This document shows, one piece after another, positions 10,139 through 23,803 of a DNA stretch of 64,000 nt. The notes beneath the pieces are model-generated. The model made no database searches, had not been told where the DNA came from, and saw only the letters and a list, made by a program, of their open reading frames with translations. Numbering within the stretch: position 1 is the stretch's first letter; each line of letters begins with the position of its first letter. The position numbers were made by a program, and so were the translations under genes. Location of the stretch: positions 38,084,370-38,148,369 of the forward strand of contig NC_135168.1 of NCBI RefSeq assembly GCF_041146795.1, in the 5' to 3' direction. This stretch comes from Maylandia zebra. Its lineage: Eukaryota > Chordata > Actinopteri > Cichliformes > Cichlidae.

Positions 10139-13100
10139 ATGGAAAGGGAGCTGGAATGGTGGAAGGATCAGTTAGCTGCAGATATCCATCAGTCCCTCCG
10201 CATTAAGGTGAGTTTGTCTGAACTAAGCTCTGTTTTAACAGGAAGTTTTATTTTGCCGACCTTCTTCTGACTGCTTGCGCTTAGGATAACTTAAATTCAC
10301 CTTTAAAAACAGTAACCCCCCACCTCTCCTCACAGCACTAGGCTTTTGCAGCTGACATTTTCAAACAGTGAGGCCAAAATCAACAGTGTCTGTGAATTAA
10401 AAAAAACAAAACAAAAAAAACTTGCTACACACTGCAGTGCAGTGCTTATCTTTATCACCAGCTCAGAGGAAATCTAGAAAAACGCCAGCAAACATTGACA
10501 GTTTTACTTCTGCCTAATCAAATCCGTGAATTAAAGTGATTAGTGAGTCAACAAACACTGATGTTAAACTCTCAACTGCAGCTTTGCCAAAATTTGTTAC
10601 TCAAATGGATTATAAGTGTTTAGTTTTAGTTTTTTAATTGCACCCTTTGCCTTGTTCTAAAGACCAAGTGATTACTATTGATTTTCAGAAGAAAATGTTA
10701 AAAGTAATTTTTCTTTTTTTGAGCAGTTGTGGCACGCATTTGAATCAGACCCTGAGCTGTATTGATATTCCACGACAAGATGTAATGTTGCGAGGAAAAT
10801 ATAATTACCCGGTCCTGCTGTCTATTTAAACATAGTCTAAATTAGATTACATGGAGGATTTAAGGCTCATTAATTGAGAACATCTTAATTAACCTCAGAG
10901 CGTGATCATATTTCTTCCCCATGTGTCACTTTAATGGAGACATCTGTCACTTTGCTGGCATTTTCATCTTCATAGTAATGGAGCTCAGGTTTAGAAGATC
11001 AGGTATCTTAAATGTGCCACAAATCGCAAGAATGTGTGTAGAATGAGGAGTGTAGCGTATCGGGTGGTTGTGAGCTGCATCTAATGAGTCACACGCTTAC
11101 ATAGCATTTGAATCAGTTTACGCATGCTGGACAGTGTCTGACTCAGAGTGAGCTGTCAATTACACTGAAAGTCTTTATGCAGAGCTGGAAACAAAACAAC
11201 ACGCCCACTCTTTTCTCATCTGTGACAATGAGAGACATGCTGTCCGTCTCAAGTGTTTCTAGTCAAATCTAAAGCAACTGTTTTCACCACAGTATGATAT
11301 GCAGCACTAAATGATCTAAAGTTACAATACAGGAATACCTGGTGGATGCTGTGCAAACCTGCCTGTGTTGTACTGCAGTGAGTTAGACAGTTTCAAAGCA
11401 GGTTTTTCTCAGTTTCTAAATTATTTTGATCAGGCGACTGATTTGTAGACAGTTGTAGTGGTTTTTTTTTTTTGTTTTTTTTTATACATTTTTTTTCTTG
11501 CCATGGACTTGAATCTTTTACCCAAATTCACAGGAGTCTTGGTCATCTACACAAGATCGCAGATACCACTAGATGTCTTCATGTAGAAACGCACTACAGT
11601 TGTTTCAAAGAAAATTGGGAATTTCTTTACAATCATTCCTTTACCTAGGCCATATTGGGAATAAAAGATATATAGGAAAGCCAATAGATCATAGAAAATC
11701 ACATTGGGTTTTAAGTAGTAAAAGTAGATAAGAATCAAGTTAAGTAATAATAGTACAATAAAGAGGATTAAACCAGATAATGCAAATTGAAGCATGGGTA
11801 CACTGTTATCCCCCGATTACATGTAATAAATGACCATAAGACTTTCATTTGAATTTGAACAGACCTCAAGATTTCAGATTTTGTTCTCAAGACTAAACTG
11901 TTTTTATGCTGAAATGACTGTTTAACTTATGGATCATTAACCATGCCAGATGAAAAAAGAATGCTGCTTTTAGATGACTTGAAAGCTGACATTTCTCTAA
12001 ACAGAACAACTCATTTAAAATCTAGAGTAAATCTTTTTTTCCCCCCAAAAAATAAAATAATTGTCAGTTGCTTGGTTGTTTTATGTCTTCAGAAATAGTA
12101 AATTTCCATAAACCTGTAATGGAAAAGATTGGTGAGTCAGTGTCAGAACCGTGCGTAAAAAGGCCCTCACGCGGTCTTCACATTTCCTGCATGGCGCCTT
12201 TACCCCCACAGTCTCATCCAGCCTTAATGATGTGTGCTGCAGCGATAATGCCCTGATGTGGGAGATAGCGGTGGTGTGTAGCATGTGGCAAATTATCAGA
12301 CATGCAAATCAGTAGGCAGCTGTGGAATCCTTAATTATGGTGCGGATCCCCCACAAAGGCTCCTCTGCACTCCTCGCAGACCCCCCCAGAGCCCTCCCTT
12401 CTTTTCACATCCACCCCCATTCTCCTGCTGCCCTTGTACCCCGAGACAGACAGATGGAGCAGAGTTTGGGGAGGACTGGCTGATATGATAGGTCATGGCA
12501 CCGGGGGTTGGTGTTGCTATGTTGATTTGGTAGGGGGTACTGCTTATTTTTGAATTCCACTGAAGTGCCAGTCTGAAGACTTTTTTTTTAAAGTTTTGCA
12601 TTCACAGCAAATAATTTTTGTGCAGCGTGTCGGCTATAATAGTACACATTTCCATCAGTGCATTTCAGAGAAACGGTTGATACTAGTATTGGCTGATCTG
12701 CCAGGTTTTTTAGCTGCTGCCCTCCAATTTGTGATTTATTTTAATGGAAGAATGATAAACAAGAATGGAAGGCAGTGGTTTGTGGATATATAACAACTGA
12801 TTACTAGTCAGATTGGACGATTTGATCCAACCTAAGCTATGGGATATTCTTGAACAGCAGTCCCGACATAATGTGGATATTTTTCCTTTATTTTAAGGAC
12901 TCCTTGCTGGCGCTAAAGAGATTAATCTGCCAATCCTTGATCTCTTATCAAATCCCAAAGCCCTTGTTTTTATGCATCCAAAAAAACATAAAAACATATT
13001 CGAGTATTAGTATCATGAATTCAGGGGGAATAGCTGTTCTGTGTACATGCAGTTCCAAATGTCTCCTATTTCTTACTCCGAGGCAGGTTTTGAAACTAGA

Positions 13101-15477
13101 AACTTGGTCTCTCTCCAGTTTTCTGTAGCTGATTGGGAAGATACTCAATGCTGATTCAATGCAAATGCCCCCAAGTGTCTTCATTCCACTTTGAAACACA
13201 TGCAGCTAATTGAACATGAATAGGAGATGGGCTAGGGGTGAAACCTAATCCTATCTACCACTCAACCTCCACTGGAGGCCCTCCCCTTCCCTCCCCATAC
13301 CACATACACAACTCATCACACACAAACCCTCACCCCTTTGTTCAGAGACCCCTGCAATGACCCAGATTAGCTCCAGTTTTCTGCTCCAATGGTGAATTAA
13401 ATGAAACGGATCCAGGGTTGAATCATAATCAAGAGTTTTTGGTATAAAAATAATTTCCTTTCTTAATATGAGTATCATACCCACCACTCTCCTGACAGTA
13501 GTGAATCTAGTCAGCATGGCTCACCATTATTATGCATATTCTTTTCGACCCGCATGCTTTTTCATCACTGCTTCCTGCCCACCCTGTTCCTCTTACACCC
13601 CGTCATTAACATCCCTGTTATCTTTTCTCTCTTCAGGAGCTGAAGTTGCCGGCCTACCGGGCCCATTCTCCCCAGATTGGCATGCGACGGTACTTTGCAG
13701 ACTTGTTGGCCATCCTGAGTAATCGCTACCAGCTATGTCCTACAGCACGTCACTTGGCAGTCTACCTGCTGGACTTGTTCATGGACCACTATGACGTGGC
13801 TGTCAGGCAGCTCTACATCATTGCTCTGTCCTGTCTGCTGCTAGCTAGTAAGTTCAGAATCAGCTTTTTATTTTCTCAAAACTTGCCCCATGCTTTTTCT
13901 ATATTCCAGGCATTTAAAAAATATTTTCCTTGATAAAATCCTTACATGTAATCTCAAAATAATCCCATCATGCTTTTAAATGGATTAGAGGTCATTTCAC
14001 ACCTCTTGATAGCTGAACGTGTTATCACACAGGTAATAAATGGGCTGCTGTTCGTGTTGGAGAACAAGGTTTCTTTATCTTTCACAAGTTAGCCCCACTC
14101 TTCAAGTTGATTGGAATTAGATTATTTATGAAGCCATGGCTGTTTGGATCTGTGTTTTTTGATACTCTGTGTTTTAGAGCAGTAAATGTAAAAAAAAAAA
14201 AACGCTTGGTCGTGGTGCTTTTTCGCTTGTGTCTTCTAACATAAAAAGGACCATATGAACATATTAAGAAGCATGATGGTGATTTTCTTTCTTAAAACTC
14301 TTTTTTTTTTTTGTAGATGAAAGTTTTAATTGATGTTCTAAATGGTTTTCTTAAGCTTTAATCTGATAGGAACCTTTACTCAGGTTAAGGTTTATGTTTT
14401 CATCTTAAAAAGTGTTATATGTCATCTTGTAACTACACAATGGTTGCACTGTGAGTCTGTTGTGCTAAAAGAAATGCTTTGACTGTGGTTTGTGCACAGA
14501 TGGCACAAGGTGAAACACTTCCTGCAACTAAGCTATTTTGAGTTACACTCTAGAGATGCTTTTTCCCCTTCCAGCTCCACCTTCTAACTGAACCGTATTG
14601 ACAGTTTACTGTTCAATGTGTTGGTTTAAGATAAAACCAGGTTTCCAATGTGACAGCATGATGGTTCCATTGTTTTTGAGAAACCGTTGGGATTATGATC
14701 ATGCCTGCAGAACTTTATCTCTGTCTTTGATGCTAGTTGTAATATGATCTGAGTGGCTACTTCAGTTTGAGCCTGAGATGAACTAGTGTTGCACTTTCTG
14801 AGGTTAAAATGTCCTCTAATTAAAGCTGCAAAACATTTTGTTTAAAAAAACAAAACTCATTTAATTGATTGCAAATTCCAGCTTACCCAACATCCCAATA
14901 CAAATCTAATTTACTACCATTAGTTGTTCACTCTCTAATGGCAATTTTCTGCTGTGATCAGCAGAGAAAATATGGAGATATTGTGTGCTTTCTTATTGTC
15001 AGCAAACACTTACAAAGACCAAATCCAGCTGTGATTTGAGCCTGCTAATAGAGGGATGTTTTCCATCACAGAATTCCTTTGTTCTTCCAAACTTATTAAA
15101 AATGCATCAGTGTGCACAGATGTGAATGCTTTGGTTGTAGTTGCATCGATTTTCAAGTTGTCTTTGTTTCTGCAAAAGTGAGTGAAGTAGTGGTTTAGTT
15201 TGATTAGTAACAATTTGCTTTTCTGCTCTGAAGTCAAAAAATGTTTCTTTTTGTTTTGTGTAAAGCAGGTGTGTTAATCAACATCCCCCCCTCCCCCCTA
15301 GTGCAGATTCAGGGTGTAGGTTGTGCGGTAGTTATTAGTGTCTGTATGCCTGTCTGGTGATTAACAGACTGTGAGGATTTCTGTACGTTAATGTAGCCCT
15401 TGGCATCATGGGTAATTAGACTAATGATGCTGTCAGAGTAAGAGTCTGGAACGGGGCCCGTTCACTTGGGAGGGCTC

Positions 15478-15551
<74 letters not shown>

Positions 15552-17555
15552 GAGTCGCATACATGCCGCTTTTGCAATCAGAAGTCTCTGTGGTGTGATA
15601 AATTTGAATATAAGACATGAAAGAGTTTTTTTTTTTTTTTAAATCAATCTCCTGAGAATCCAAGAATAGCTTTGTGAGTTTGTTAATTTAGTGATATAAT
15701 TATTATCAACTCAACCTGGAAAGAGGTTATCCTTCTAATCACTAATAATTAATCAATTTAAAAAAAAATCTTTTGATTGTGGCTTTCAGATACTAAGGCT
15801 TTCTCTTGCTCTCCTCTCTGTTCTCACTCCTCCAGGACTTGAGGGAGTCTCTGTCATGATTGATGAGGGCTTGAAAGTGCATTTCAATCAAAGTTGTCTC
15901 GGGTTTTCATCTGTGCCTTGGAATCTGGCCTAGTTATTGAACAACCTCCCCAGGTCTCACTGACTGGCTTTGACAGGCACATACATTGTCTTTCTTTAAA
16001 CTCTCCTGGCTTTCAAACTCTGTTAATTAATCAGTACCTCTTTCATACTTCTCAGCAGTCACTGCCTAATCCTGTTTCTCCATTATATCTGTGTTTTTTG
16101 TGGGAACTTGTGAGTGCTTGTGTTTGCGCAAGGATGAGCTCCTCTTCATTTGTGGTAGTAAGGTTATGGTCAGTGTTTTATAAACAGAGTAAGTGGAAAT
16201 GAGGTTTATTGACTGCTGATTTTTATTTTGAGAAGAAAGCCAATATATTCCCTCAGAATTAAGTATCTGTTGTGTTGAAGTCCTGCAGTGATACATCAGT
16301 CTTGTTGACATTTTTTTTCTGATCAGGACAGGTGAACTCTCCTGAGTGAATCTCAGTTACAAGCTCTCGCTGAAGGTGGTTTTCATATATTTTGTTCCAT
16401 GAGCCCTACAACTCTTATTGCCTGTTCTTATTGTCCTTATCTTCAACGTTATGCTGCTCTGTTGTTTGTTAATTGCCCCTTGGGGATAAATAAAGTCTTC
16501 TGATTCTACAAGAAAAGAGCATCCTGTGAAATGGCACAACTAAAGAGACTACAGCGTGCACTTACATAGGCGTCGGAGCCCGGGGGTGGGGAGGAACTGT
16601 GTGCCGAGGGGCACCTGCCATATGCTCTCCGAGTCAGGCCTCAAACAAAAGCCAGTCAATGCAAGCAGGCCAGCCAGCCAGCCAGCCAGCCAGACCCTTC
16701 CCATAGAGGGGGAGGGGAGCACACTCCAAGGGGTGGAGGTTGTTGTGTGTGCAGGCTGTTGTGTGTGTGCAGGCGTGTGTTTGTGTGTGTGTATGGTAGA
16801 GATTTGCCGTAAGCTAATGTCACTAAAAGAGGACATGGTTGCTGTGGCAACCTTGTGATAAACCCACCGAGTCCTTTCTTGTGGTCACCTCATTAAAATC
16901 CACATTCATGTCTGATCCATTTCAGAGTTTGCCATTAAAAGGCTGCCACTACTACCACCAACACACAGACATAAAACTGGCTTGTTCTGGTAATGTCCCT
17001 TTACCTTCTGCTGCTGCTGGCTCTGTTTCCTCCTCGTTCTCTCACCTTGTCAGGGTCGGGCAGAGAGAGCCAGTCCTGGGACAGGATAGCCAGTAAAAAG
17101 CACTCCCACATCCCTGAGGGGGTTGGGAAATGAGTGGAGCGGTACTTCAAAGGCAGGTTGACTGCTGATGTTAAACAGGGTAGAAAGGGAGGGAGAGGTG
17201 GTAGCCTGCAAAATGGGACATGTTAGAACTGAACCACTCGGTGGGGTACCCTAAAATGTTGATTAATAGGGGACCCACTTCCCTCTCTGTCCAAATATGT
17301 GATTCTGATTGAACGGTTCCACAAGTTTTCTTGAAAATGTTATTAAAAATATCCATAAACAGATGTGGCAGTTCATCTTTTTGTTTGAGATCTTTTTTTA
17401 TAATTATAACCCCCAACTGCAGGCAAATGTCAATATTTAGTCGAATTTTGTGTTTTGTTGTGCAATGCCTGAAACTCCCCACGAACTACCTGTGTCACCA
17501 CACATACTGCATGGCATTTCACACAGTCAGTCTCTGAATCCCCCCCACACAATCT

Positions 17556-17623
<68 letters not shown>

Positions 17624-20600
17624 CACGCACGCACGCGCGCGCGCAGGACTGAGTCTTCTCAGTTTCTCCCCGCTCACCCAACCATTCAGCATCAGGGGTC
17701 AGGGGTCGGCCCAGGCCTACATTGTAAGAGCTGGCAGAACCTGGGGTGTCAACACAGAGGTTCTGTGATGGAGCTGTGACCAATTTTTCCCTGCCAATGA
17801 AAGATGAACCGACAAATACATTGTGTTTAAAGAACAGGGGAAATTCCTTCATGGCTGTCAAGTTGAAGAGAGAAAGCAGGGTGAGCTTTATTTATGAGAG
17901 ATTATCAGCATTAATTGATAGCAGTAAGAAATCCTGTTTGGGAAGTCATTCACATGTACCACAGGGCTGTTGGTCGATTTATCTGAAGCTTTGTTGTGTA
18001 TAAAGTCTTTTTTTTTGTCATTCAGGGCTTCTGGTTTAATGTGTCCTTTTTCAAATATATATTTAGATTTTCACCAAGAAATCTGGAAAGATGCTTTAAT
18101 AGTTTTAGATGTGGTGGAGAACTACCAGGTGAAGAAAGTTTGAAGGCTGATCAAAAACTGGTAGAGTTGCACATTGTCAGCAAAATGGAGTGAAACAGAA
18201 AATGAGTCCTGTGTATGTGAGAGTACAACTATCAGGTTTTCTAACAGCCCCTATCACTCTAAACTGCTTTCCATCTCCACCCCCAACTCCCATTTTTCAA
18301 ATGACACACCTGGGAGGAAGCCTTGCATCCTGGTCTTACCTCTTCCTAACCTTAACCTGTGACACACATCATTAAGTCTGAATATTTTTAACAACTTGCT
18401 CCACATTTTCTCATCATTATTATCACCAGTGTGTTCTGTGAGAAATAATAGGTATCTTGTAGTTGCTCTGTATGGAGAAGTACATGGTTTAGATGAAAAA
18501 GAAAGCTTTTAAATAAAACCCTTGGAGTGTCACTCTATACTCCTTACTGACTTGAGATACAATCATGTAGCCGTCTGCATTCCAGGTGAGCTGAACTCAC
18601 AGGAGAGGAATGCATCATCTCTTTCATACTGGCAACAGTGAAACGGCACACTGTTATCCCAATAAAATAGCAGTGAGTAGATATGATACAATTTACAAAG
18701 CCAAACACTGTGATTAGTACTTGTATGATTGTATGTATCATTAGTACTGGTTTGTGTACACTTGTGGATTTAACAGTGTAGTGCTATATACGGTTTTGCA
18801 CATTTGATTTTGTTTTTAATTTTTTAAAACAGACGGAAATGACTCTATAATGCTATTTAGCTCTGGATATTTATTATTTAACAACAATTTTATATAACAA
18901 CAGTTTAGGTAAGTAATCAACGATTTAAATAGTATTTTAAGAAAAATGTCTCAAATTAGTCTAAAGTAATTTTCTTACGGTAGTTCATCTTGTCCATTGG
19001 CTCCTGGAAAGCAGTGTTAGATTTTAGGTGCCGTTGTAGGAGGAACAAAAACTATGATCCTAGAAATCTTAGAAATGGTATTCTGATGTCACAGAGTTTC
19101 TGCTGGAAACATGAAGTTTGTTTAATGTCCGATCCACCACCGCTCCACCTGTTAATCTCAAAAATAGTTCCTGGCCGCACTGTATGTGTGAAAATGACTT
19201 AAGCCTTCTGTTAGAGGAAATTATATACGTTTTCATTTTTGATTGCTGTTTGGATAAAAATGTGAAATTTGGGAACAACATCTTTCAATTTTGAGGAACC
19301 CATTGGCTATTTTTCAATATTTAACTTAATTAAAGCTAGTTAATCAGAAAAAGCTATGAATAGATGGCTGGATAATGTATAGTTACATTTTTAGTGCTCT
19401 TTTAGATAACATTTCCAAATGGTAACTGGTCTGATTTATTGTACTTCAGAATTAATAGAACCAGGAGCTACTTGTACTCTTAGTTGTAGGCTTTCTGATT
19501 TCATCTTTCTGTCATGGTGCAGGCTTTCTGTCATTCAGAACAAGATTCCTCAGACCCACCCATGTCTGTGATGGAGAGAGAGCTATGTTACACTGTATTT
19601 GCCACACATGAAAAAGACTTGCTGCTGCAAGTGTGTGTCAAATCTAGTGAAGTATAATTAAACTTTTTTGTTCAAGAGGAGGACTCTGTCATCGCCACTA
19701 AGCACAGTATCACAGTATGTGTTTAGCTTAGACAGTCGAACCCTTCCTCACACAGCCTCTTGAAACATGCTCTCGTGTACTGGGAATGGCAGCAATGCAT
19801 CATACAAGAATGTCTTAATCTTATTGCAAATCAGAAACCGAGTTGGTGAGAGACACTCTTATTATGTATATGTTATGGCTGTTAAGGGTTATTCTCTAGT
19901 GAGCTGAGGCACGCAGAGAAGCATGAAATGTGCTAATCTTGATCATGCCTATCTGTTACTGTGATTGCATGTAGTTCAGACTTGTTTAATATGAAGTGTA
20001 AATGACGAGGATGGCCTTTCAGACACTAAGTTGCTATATTCAGATGCTGTCAGACTGCAGGAGAGGAGTGGGTGGGTGAATAAAGTGAATTTATTCACCA
20101 TCCTGTGTTTTTTGATGATGTGTTCACTTATTGAAATGACACACTGTAATCTCCATGATATTAACTTAAACCTGTTTCTGGTTTAAACTCTTGTTATGGT
20201 TTGGCAGGTTTGACTGAAGATTATTTTTGGACACTCATTGTTGTAAACCAAAGGAATAAGCACAGAACACAATAAGGAGCTTGACTTGTGTGTCTTAGGA
20301 TCAAAGAGACTGGGGTTATGTGGGGATAGGGGGGCAGTGATGCCTTTTTATGGCAGTGTCTGTGTGGACATAGCAGTCTAGGAGCAGACGGGGACCTGAT
20401 CCAAAGGATATGAGGGTGAGAGAATGGGACAAGTGTGGACTGAGCCATGGACTGAATCTGAGTGGTTGTAAAACAGCGCTGTTTCTTTGTGCTTCCTGTT
20501 CTGCCTGATAGACACGATTACTGCTTCTCTACTAATTACTGTCTCACCCCCACATCCCTGCATGTTGGCCTGCCAGTCCCATTCCCTCTCTCTTCCTTCC

Positions 20601-23600
20601 CCTGCTTAATGGTGGTTTGCAGCATAGGTGATAAAATTTATACTTGTAGGAAGACACTCAAGACGCTCTACTAGACGTGGGCTCAAATATGAAAATGAGG
20701 TCTGTTGAAGACAATGACAGTATCAGGTAATTGTTGCTGTTTGCTTATAACTGTAGCTGGGAAAGGTTAGTAAAGCTCCTGTTTTCAGTGTTTCATTGGC
20801 CTTGTCTTAGATTAGAAGATTTACTCCTGCAGAGAGTTTTCGTTGAGTTTTCGGATTAATGCATATTTTCGCCAAGCTGAAGTGTAACATTTTAATCCTA
20901 CCAGCGTGATATAATGGGGTAACATTTTGTCTCCAGGCAGGAAAAATATGTATTTTTGATTATTGAAATGTCTGCAAATAAATTTTTATTCTCAATGTTA
21001 TATTATGTAAATTCTATCCTTATAAAGAAAGCAAGAGAGAGCAAATCGGACATTTAGACATAAATATGCTTTAATAAACGTGGCAAGTCTGGTGGTCCTC
21101 AAAATTAAAAAATTAATTCATTAATCAGATTAATATTGGCTTATTGTTAAGCTATTGGGTTAACTGTATTTTTTTGCAAATGATCCCTGGCAACACGATC
21201 ACATGCAGTCCTGTTGCCAGGGCCAAAGAAATATTAAATCTAGTTTAGAAACCTTTTCTCTGTTTCTTTGTCTGTAATACAGTACTGATTTATTTATGTG
21301 TTTATGTATGTATTTATTTATTGAATGCTTCTCTTAGGTGCTTCTCAATTAGACTAAACTGTATTAACTTGATCTGTTCCTATTTATCAGGTCTAAGCAG
21401 TATGAAAACATTTGTTGCAGAGTATTATGTTGTAATCATTGACAATATTTTTGGTGTAATTTATCTGCTAGGATCCACTTTTGTATGTCCACAGGAGGAC
21501 TTATACTTGTTTAAAAACTGCTTATAGCTACATTATGTTTCATCCCGTAACCCATTTGTTTAAATTTAAAGTGTCTTATTGCACAGCTAAATGTCCAAGG
21601 CTTCTTCCCAATAATTAGAAGCAGTATTAAAAAAAATTGAGCTCTGATTTTGAGAGCCAGCAACTTCCATTGAAAGTTAGTAGTAAAAGCTGCATGCAGT
21701 TTGTTGCAGGCTTTAAAGGGAGTCTGTATCAGTGTAACCCGACCCCTCCTCGCCCTCATTCTTAATGTTTGAGAAGAGGCCTGTTGGACCCTTGGATTAA
21801 AGGCATAAACACCCCACTTCATTGGTCACATGGACCCCAGAGGCCTCAGGGCTGTTGCTATGGAAAGCAGGAAGTCTTAGGACAGGGAGGGGGGCTCACC
21901 AAAAATGACGATTCTCTAATGTCTGCGAGTGAGACAAAGGGACAAAAGTACTGAGGATTGAGCTGACCGTGTTTTTCATAGAAAGTCCTTTTATGGTCCA
22001 CTGTAAGCCTCCCTGGGCTTATTAGTATAATCACTTTGCTCTATGGCCAGATGTTCGGGAGTAGCCAACTTAATTGCAAATTCTTAGTAGGTAATAAACT
22101 GCTTTAGAGCTAACCGTAAACCTGCTGCACATGATGGTAATCTTGTTAAAAAGAGGGAAAACAATTAATAAACATTCTTTAAACACCCTTTAACAGATGC
22201 AACTCATTCTGGTTCACATTTTCCATTCTTACTTACTTTTCTTCAGTACATGAGATGATGTTAGTTATGAATTGCATTTTTTGTCACCACAAGAGGTGCA
22301 GCTAATGATCGTTTAAATGAGTTGGTTCATATTTTATAAATCCATTAAAGCCTACAAAATTTTTTATATATTTTTAAAGATGTTAAAGACTTTTTTGTTC
22401 AAAATCTTTACCCATAACACAAAAACCATAGCTAAAAGTCTTCTGCATTAGTGTAATGCTTTATATTTTTGAGAACTTACAAGCTAAGTGCAATACAGAG
22501 GTTGCCTCCTTGAATACATATGTAAACTGTTACATAAGTTAAATAAATATTGGATGTTTCTATTTTTTTTTGTCTTTATGGCTCTAAAGTCTGAAGGTGT
22601 AACTAAAGTTTTATAGCCACCCTCACTACATCTTTGTTTCTTTGCAGGCAAATTTGAGGAGAAGGAGGACCGGGTCCCCAAACTGGAGCAGCTGAACTCT
22701 CTGGGGTTCATGTGCAGCCTAAACATAGTTCTCAACAAGAAGGATCTGATCAAAATGGAGCTCCTGCTGCTCGAGACCTTTGGCTGGAATCTGTGTATGC
22801 CCACACCCGCCCACTTTATTGACTACTACCTCCATGCCTCAGTGCAGGAGGGCGACCTCTACAATGGCTGGCCACTGTCCTCCCTCTCCAAGACCAAGGC
22901 TTTCATGGAGAAATACACACACTACTTCCTGGAGGTTTCATTGCAGGGTGAGTTTAAAAGACGGTAGTGAACTGTACTTTACTTAATGTGTCACACAGGT
23001 GTTGAACATAGAGTGATGATCTTTTTTCTCTTTTACAGACCATGCCTTTCTGAGTTTCAGGCCATCCCAGGTTGCTGCTGCGTGTGTGGCAGCATCTCGT
23101 ATTTGCCTTCAGATTTCTCCAAGTTGGACAACTGCTTTGCATTTACTAACAGGGTACACATGGGACCACCTCACCCAGTGCATTGAGCTGATGTTGCTGT
23201 AAGGGACGCACAAACCCACACATTTCTTGATTTATTTCATTTTTGCAGGAGGTGTGATAACAACTGAAATATGTGCCTTTCCCTTTTAGTGCTCATGACA
23301 ACGATGTGAAGGAGGCCAATAAAGCCAAATCCACACCTCCTCACCGGCCCTCCTCTCTGCAGTCCCAGCCGCAGACCTCTCACCTCTCTCCAGTGTCAGC
23401 CATCCAGAGACCAGCCTCCTCCACCTCCTCCACACCACAGCTGCTCTTTCAGCCAGATAGCTTTCCACACATTTCTCAGCATTCCCCATCCCTGTCCCAG
23501 CTGCAGGCACTAGCTGAGTCCCAGGCTTTGGGGTCTGTGGTAAACATGTCTCAGGACTTTCTTCAGAGTCACAGGATGGGTCTTCTAGCTGGGGCTGCCT

Positions 23601-23803
23601 CCATCACTCCTGCGGGGGTGTTCCCCTCCTACCCAAGCCTAACCTCAGGTCTCCAACCGGGGACTCGTGGGCTGCCGCTCCAGGGCCCCATTTCTGTGCA
23701 GATGGCCCTTGCTGGAGAGCCGCGACATTGTCTGAGCATGGCTTACAGTGGGAGCTACCTAGGGGCTCATCACACGTTCACAGCCGGCTGCTTTGACAGG
23801 TGA
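10139..23803 (+). CDS. ccnjl: Cyclin-J-like protein
   Basis: Five coding exons: 10139-10207, 13637-13847, 22648-22947, 23039-23198 and 23290-23803 (TGA 23801-23803), 417 aa, all GT-AG and in frame. The N-terminus (E-W-W-K-D-Q-L, then S-L-R-I-K) matches the start of CCNJ/CCNJL proteins. The cyclin N box covers about residues 24-145, including [18 protein letters not shown] and L-L-L-A-S-K-F. The second cyclin fold includes [10 protein letters not shown] and [10 protein letters not shown]. The tail is Ser/Pro/Gln-rich and low complexity, ending E-P-R-H-C-L and G-C-F-D-R, typical of CCNJL. Cyclin J relatives are predicted CDK partners with poorly known vertebrate roles. The start follows the acceptor at 10118-10120 and is the first ATG of that exon. 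No break is seen. Confidence 0.94.
10208..13636 (+). other. CCNJL intron (3.4 kb)
   Basis: No exon recognised. 12,130-12,345 is a less A/T-rich block holding an octamer ATGCAAAT (12302-12309) and a homeobox-like TTAATTATGG (12331-12340); it is a candidate regulatory element only. A T-rich run lies at 11,461-11,490. The rest is unremarkable A/T-rich intron. Confidence 0.6.
15482..15548. repeat. (GT)n microsatellite
   Basis: About 33 uninterrupted GT units in the CCNJL large intron. Confidence 0.97.
16380..16505 (+). mobile_element. Probable LINE 3' tail fragment
   Basis: TTGCCCCTTGGGGATAAATA followed by AAGTCTTCTGATTC matches the familiar fish LINE/SINE end 'CCCCTTGGGGAT-AATAAAGT'. The short palindrome (CCCCTTGGGG) just before AAATAAAG is typical. 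Only the tail is recognised; the family assignment (L2/Rex1-like) is tentative and the left limit nominal. Confidence 0.45.
16669..16692. repeat. (CCAG)n short tandem repeat
   Basis: Six GCCA/CCAG units in the CCNJL intron; a similar CCAG run occurs near 32,385-32,408. Confidence 0.9.
17559..17644. repeat. (CA)n passing into (CACG)/(CG) tract
   Basis: About 29 CA units, then ACAC/GCAC/GCGC variants ending in an uninterrupted GCGCGCGC. All steps alternate purine and pyrimidine, which favours Z-DNA. It lies in the CCNJL large intron. Confidence 0.95.

Larger units (their letters stand above)
13848..22647 (+). other. CCNJL large intron (8.8 kb)
   Basis: No additional exon is recognised between the exon ending L-L-A-S and the exon starting K-F-E-E. 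It contains microsatellites at 15,482-15,548 and 17,559-17,644, a (CCAG)n run at 16,669-16,692, and a LINE-type tail at about 16,380-16,505. The remaining stretches (13,850-15,480; 17,650-22,640) are A/T-rich with no recognisable gene or repeat. Confidence 0.6.
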
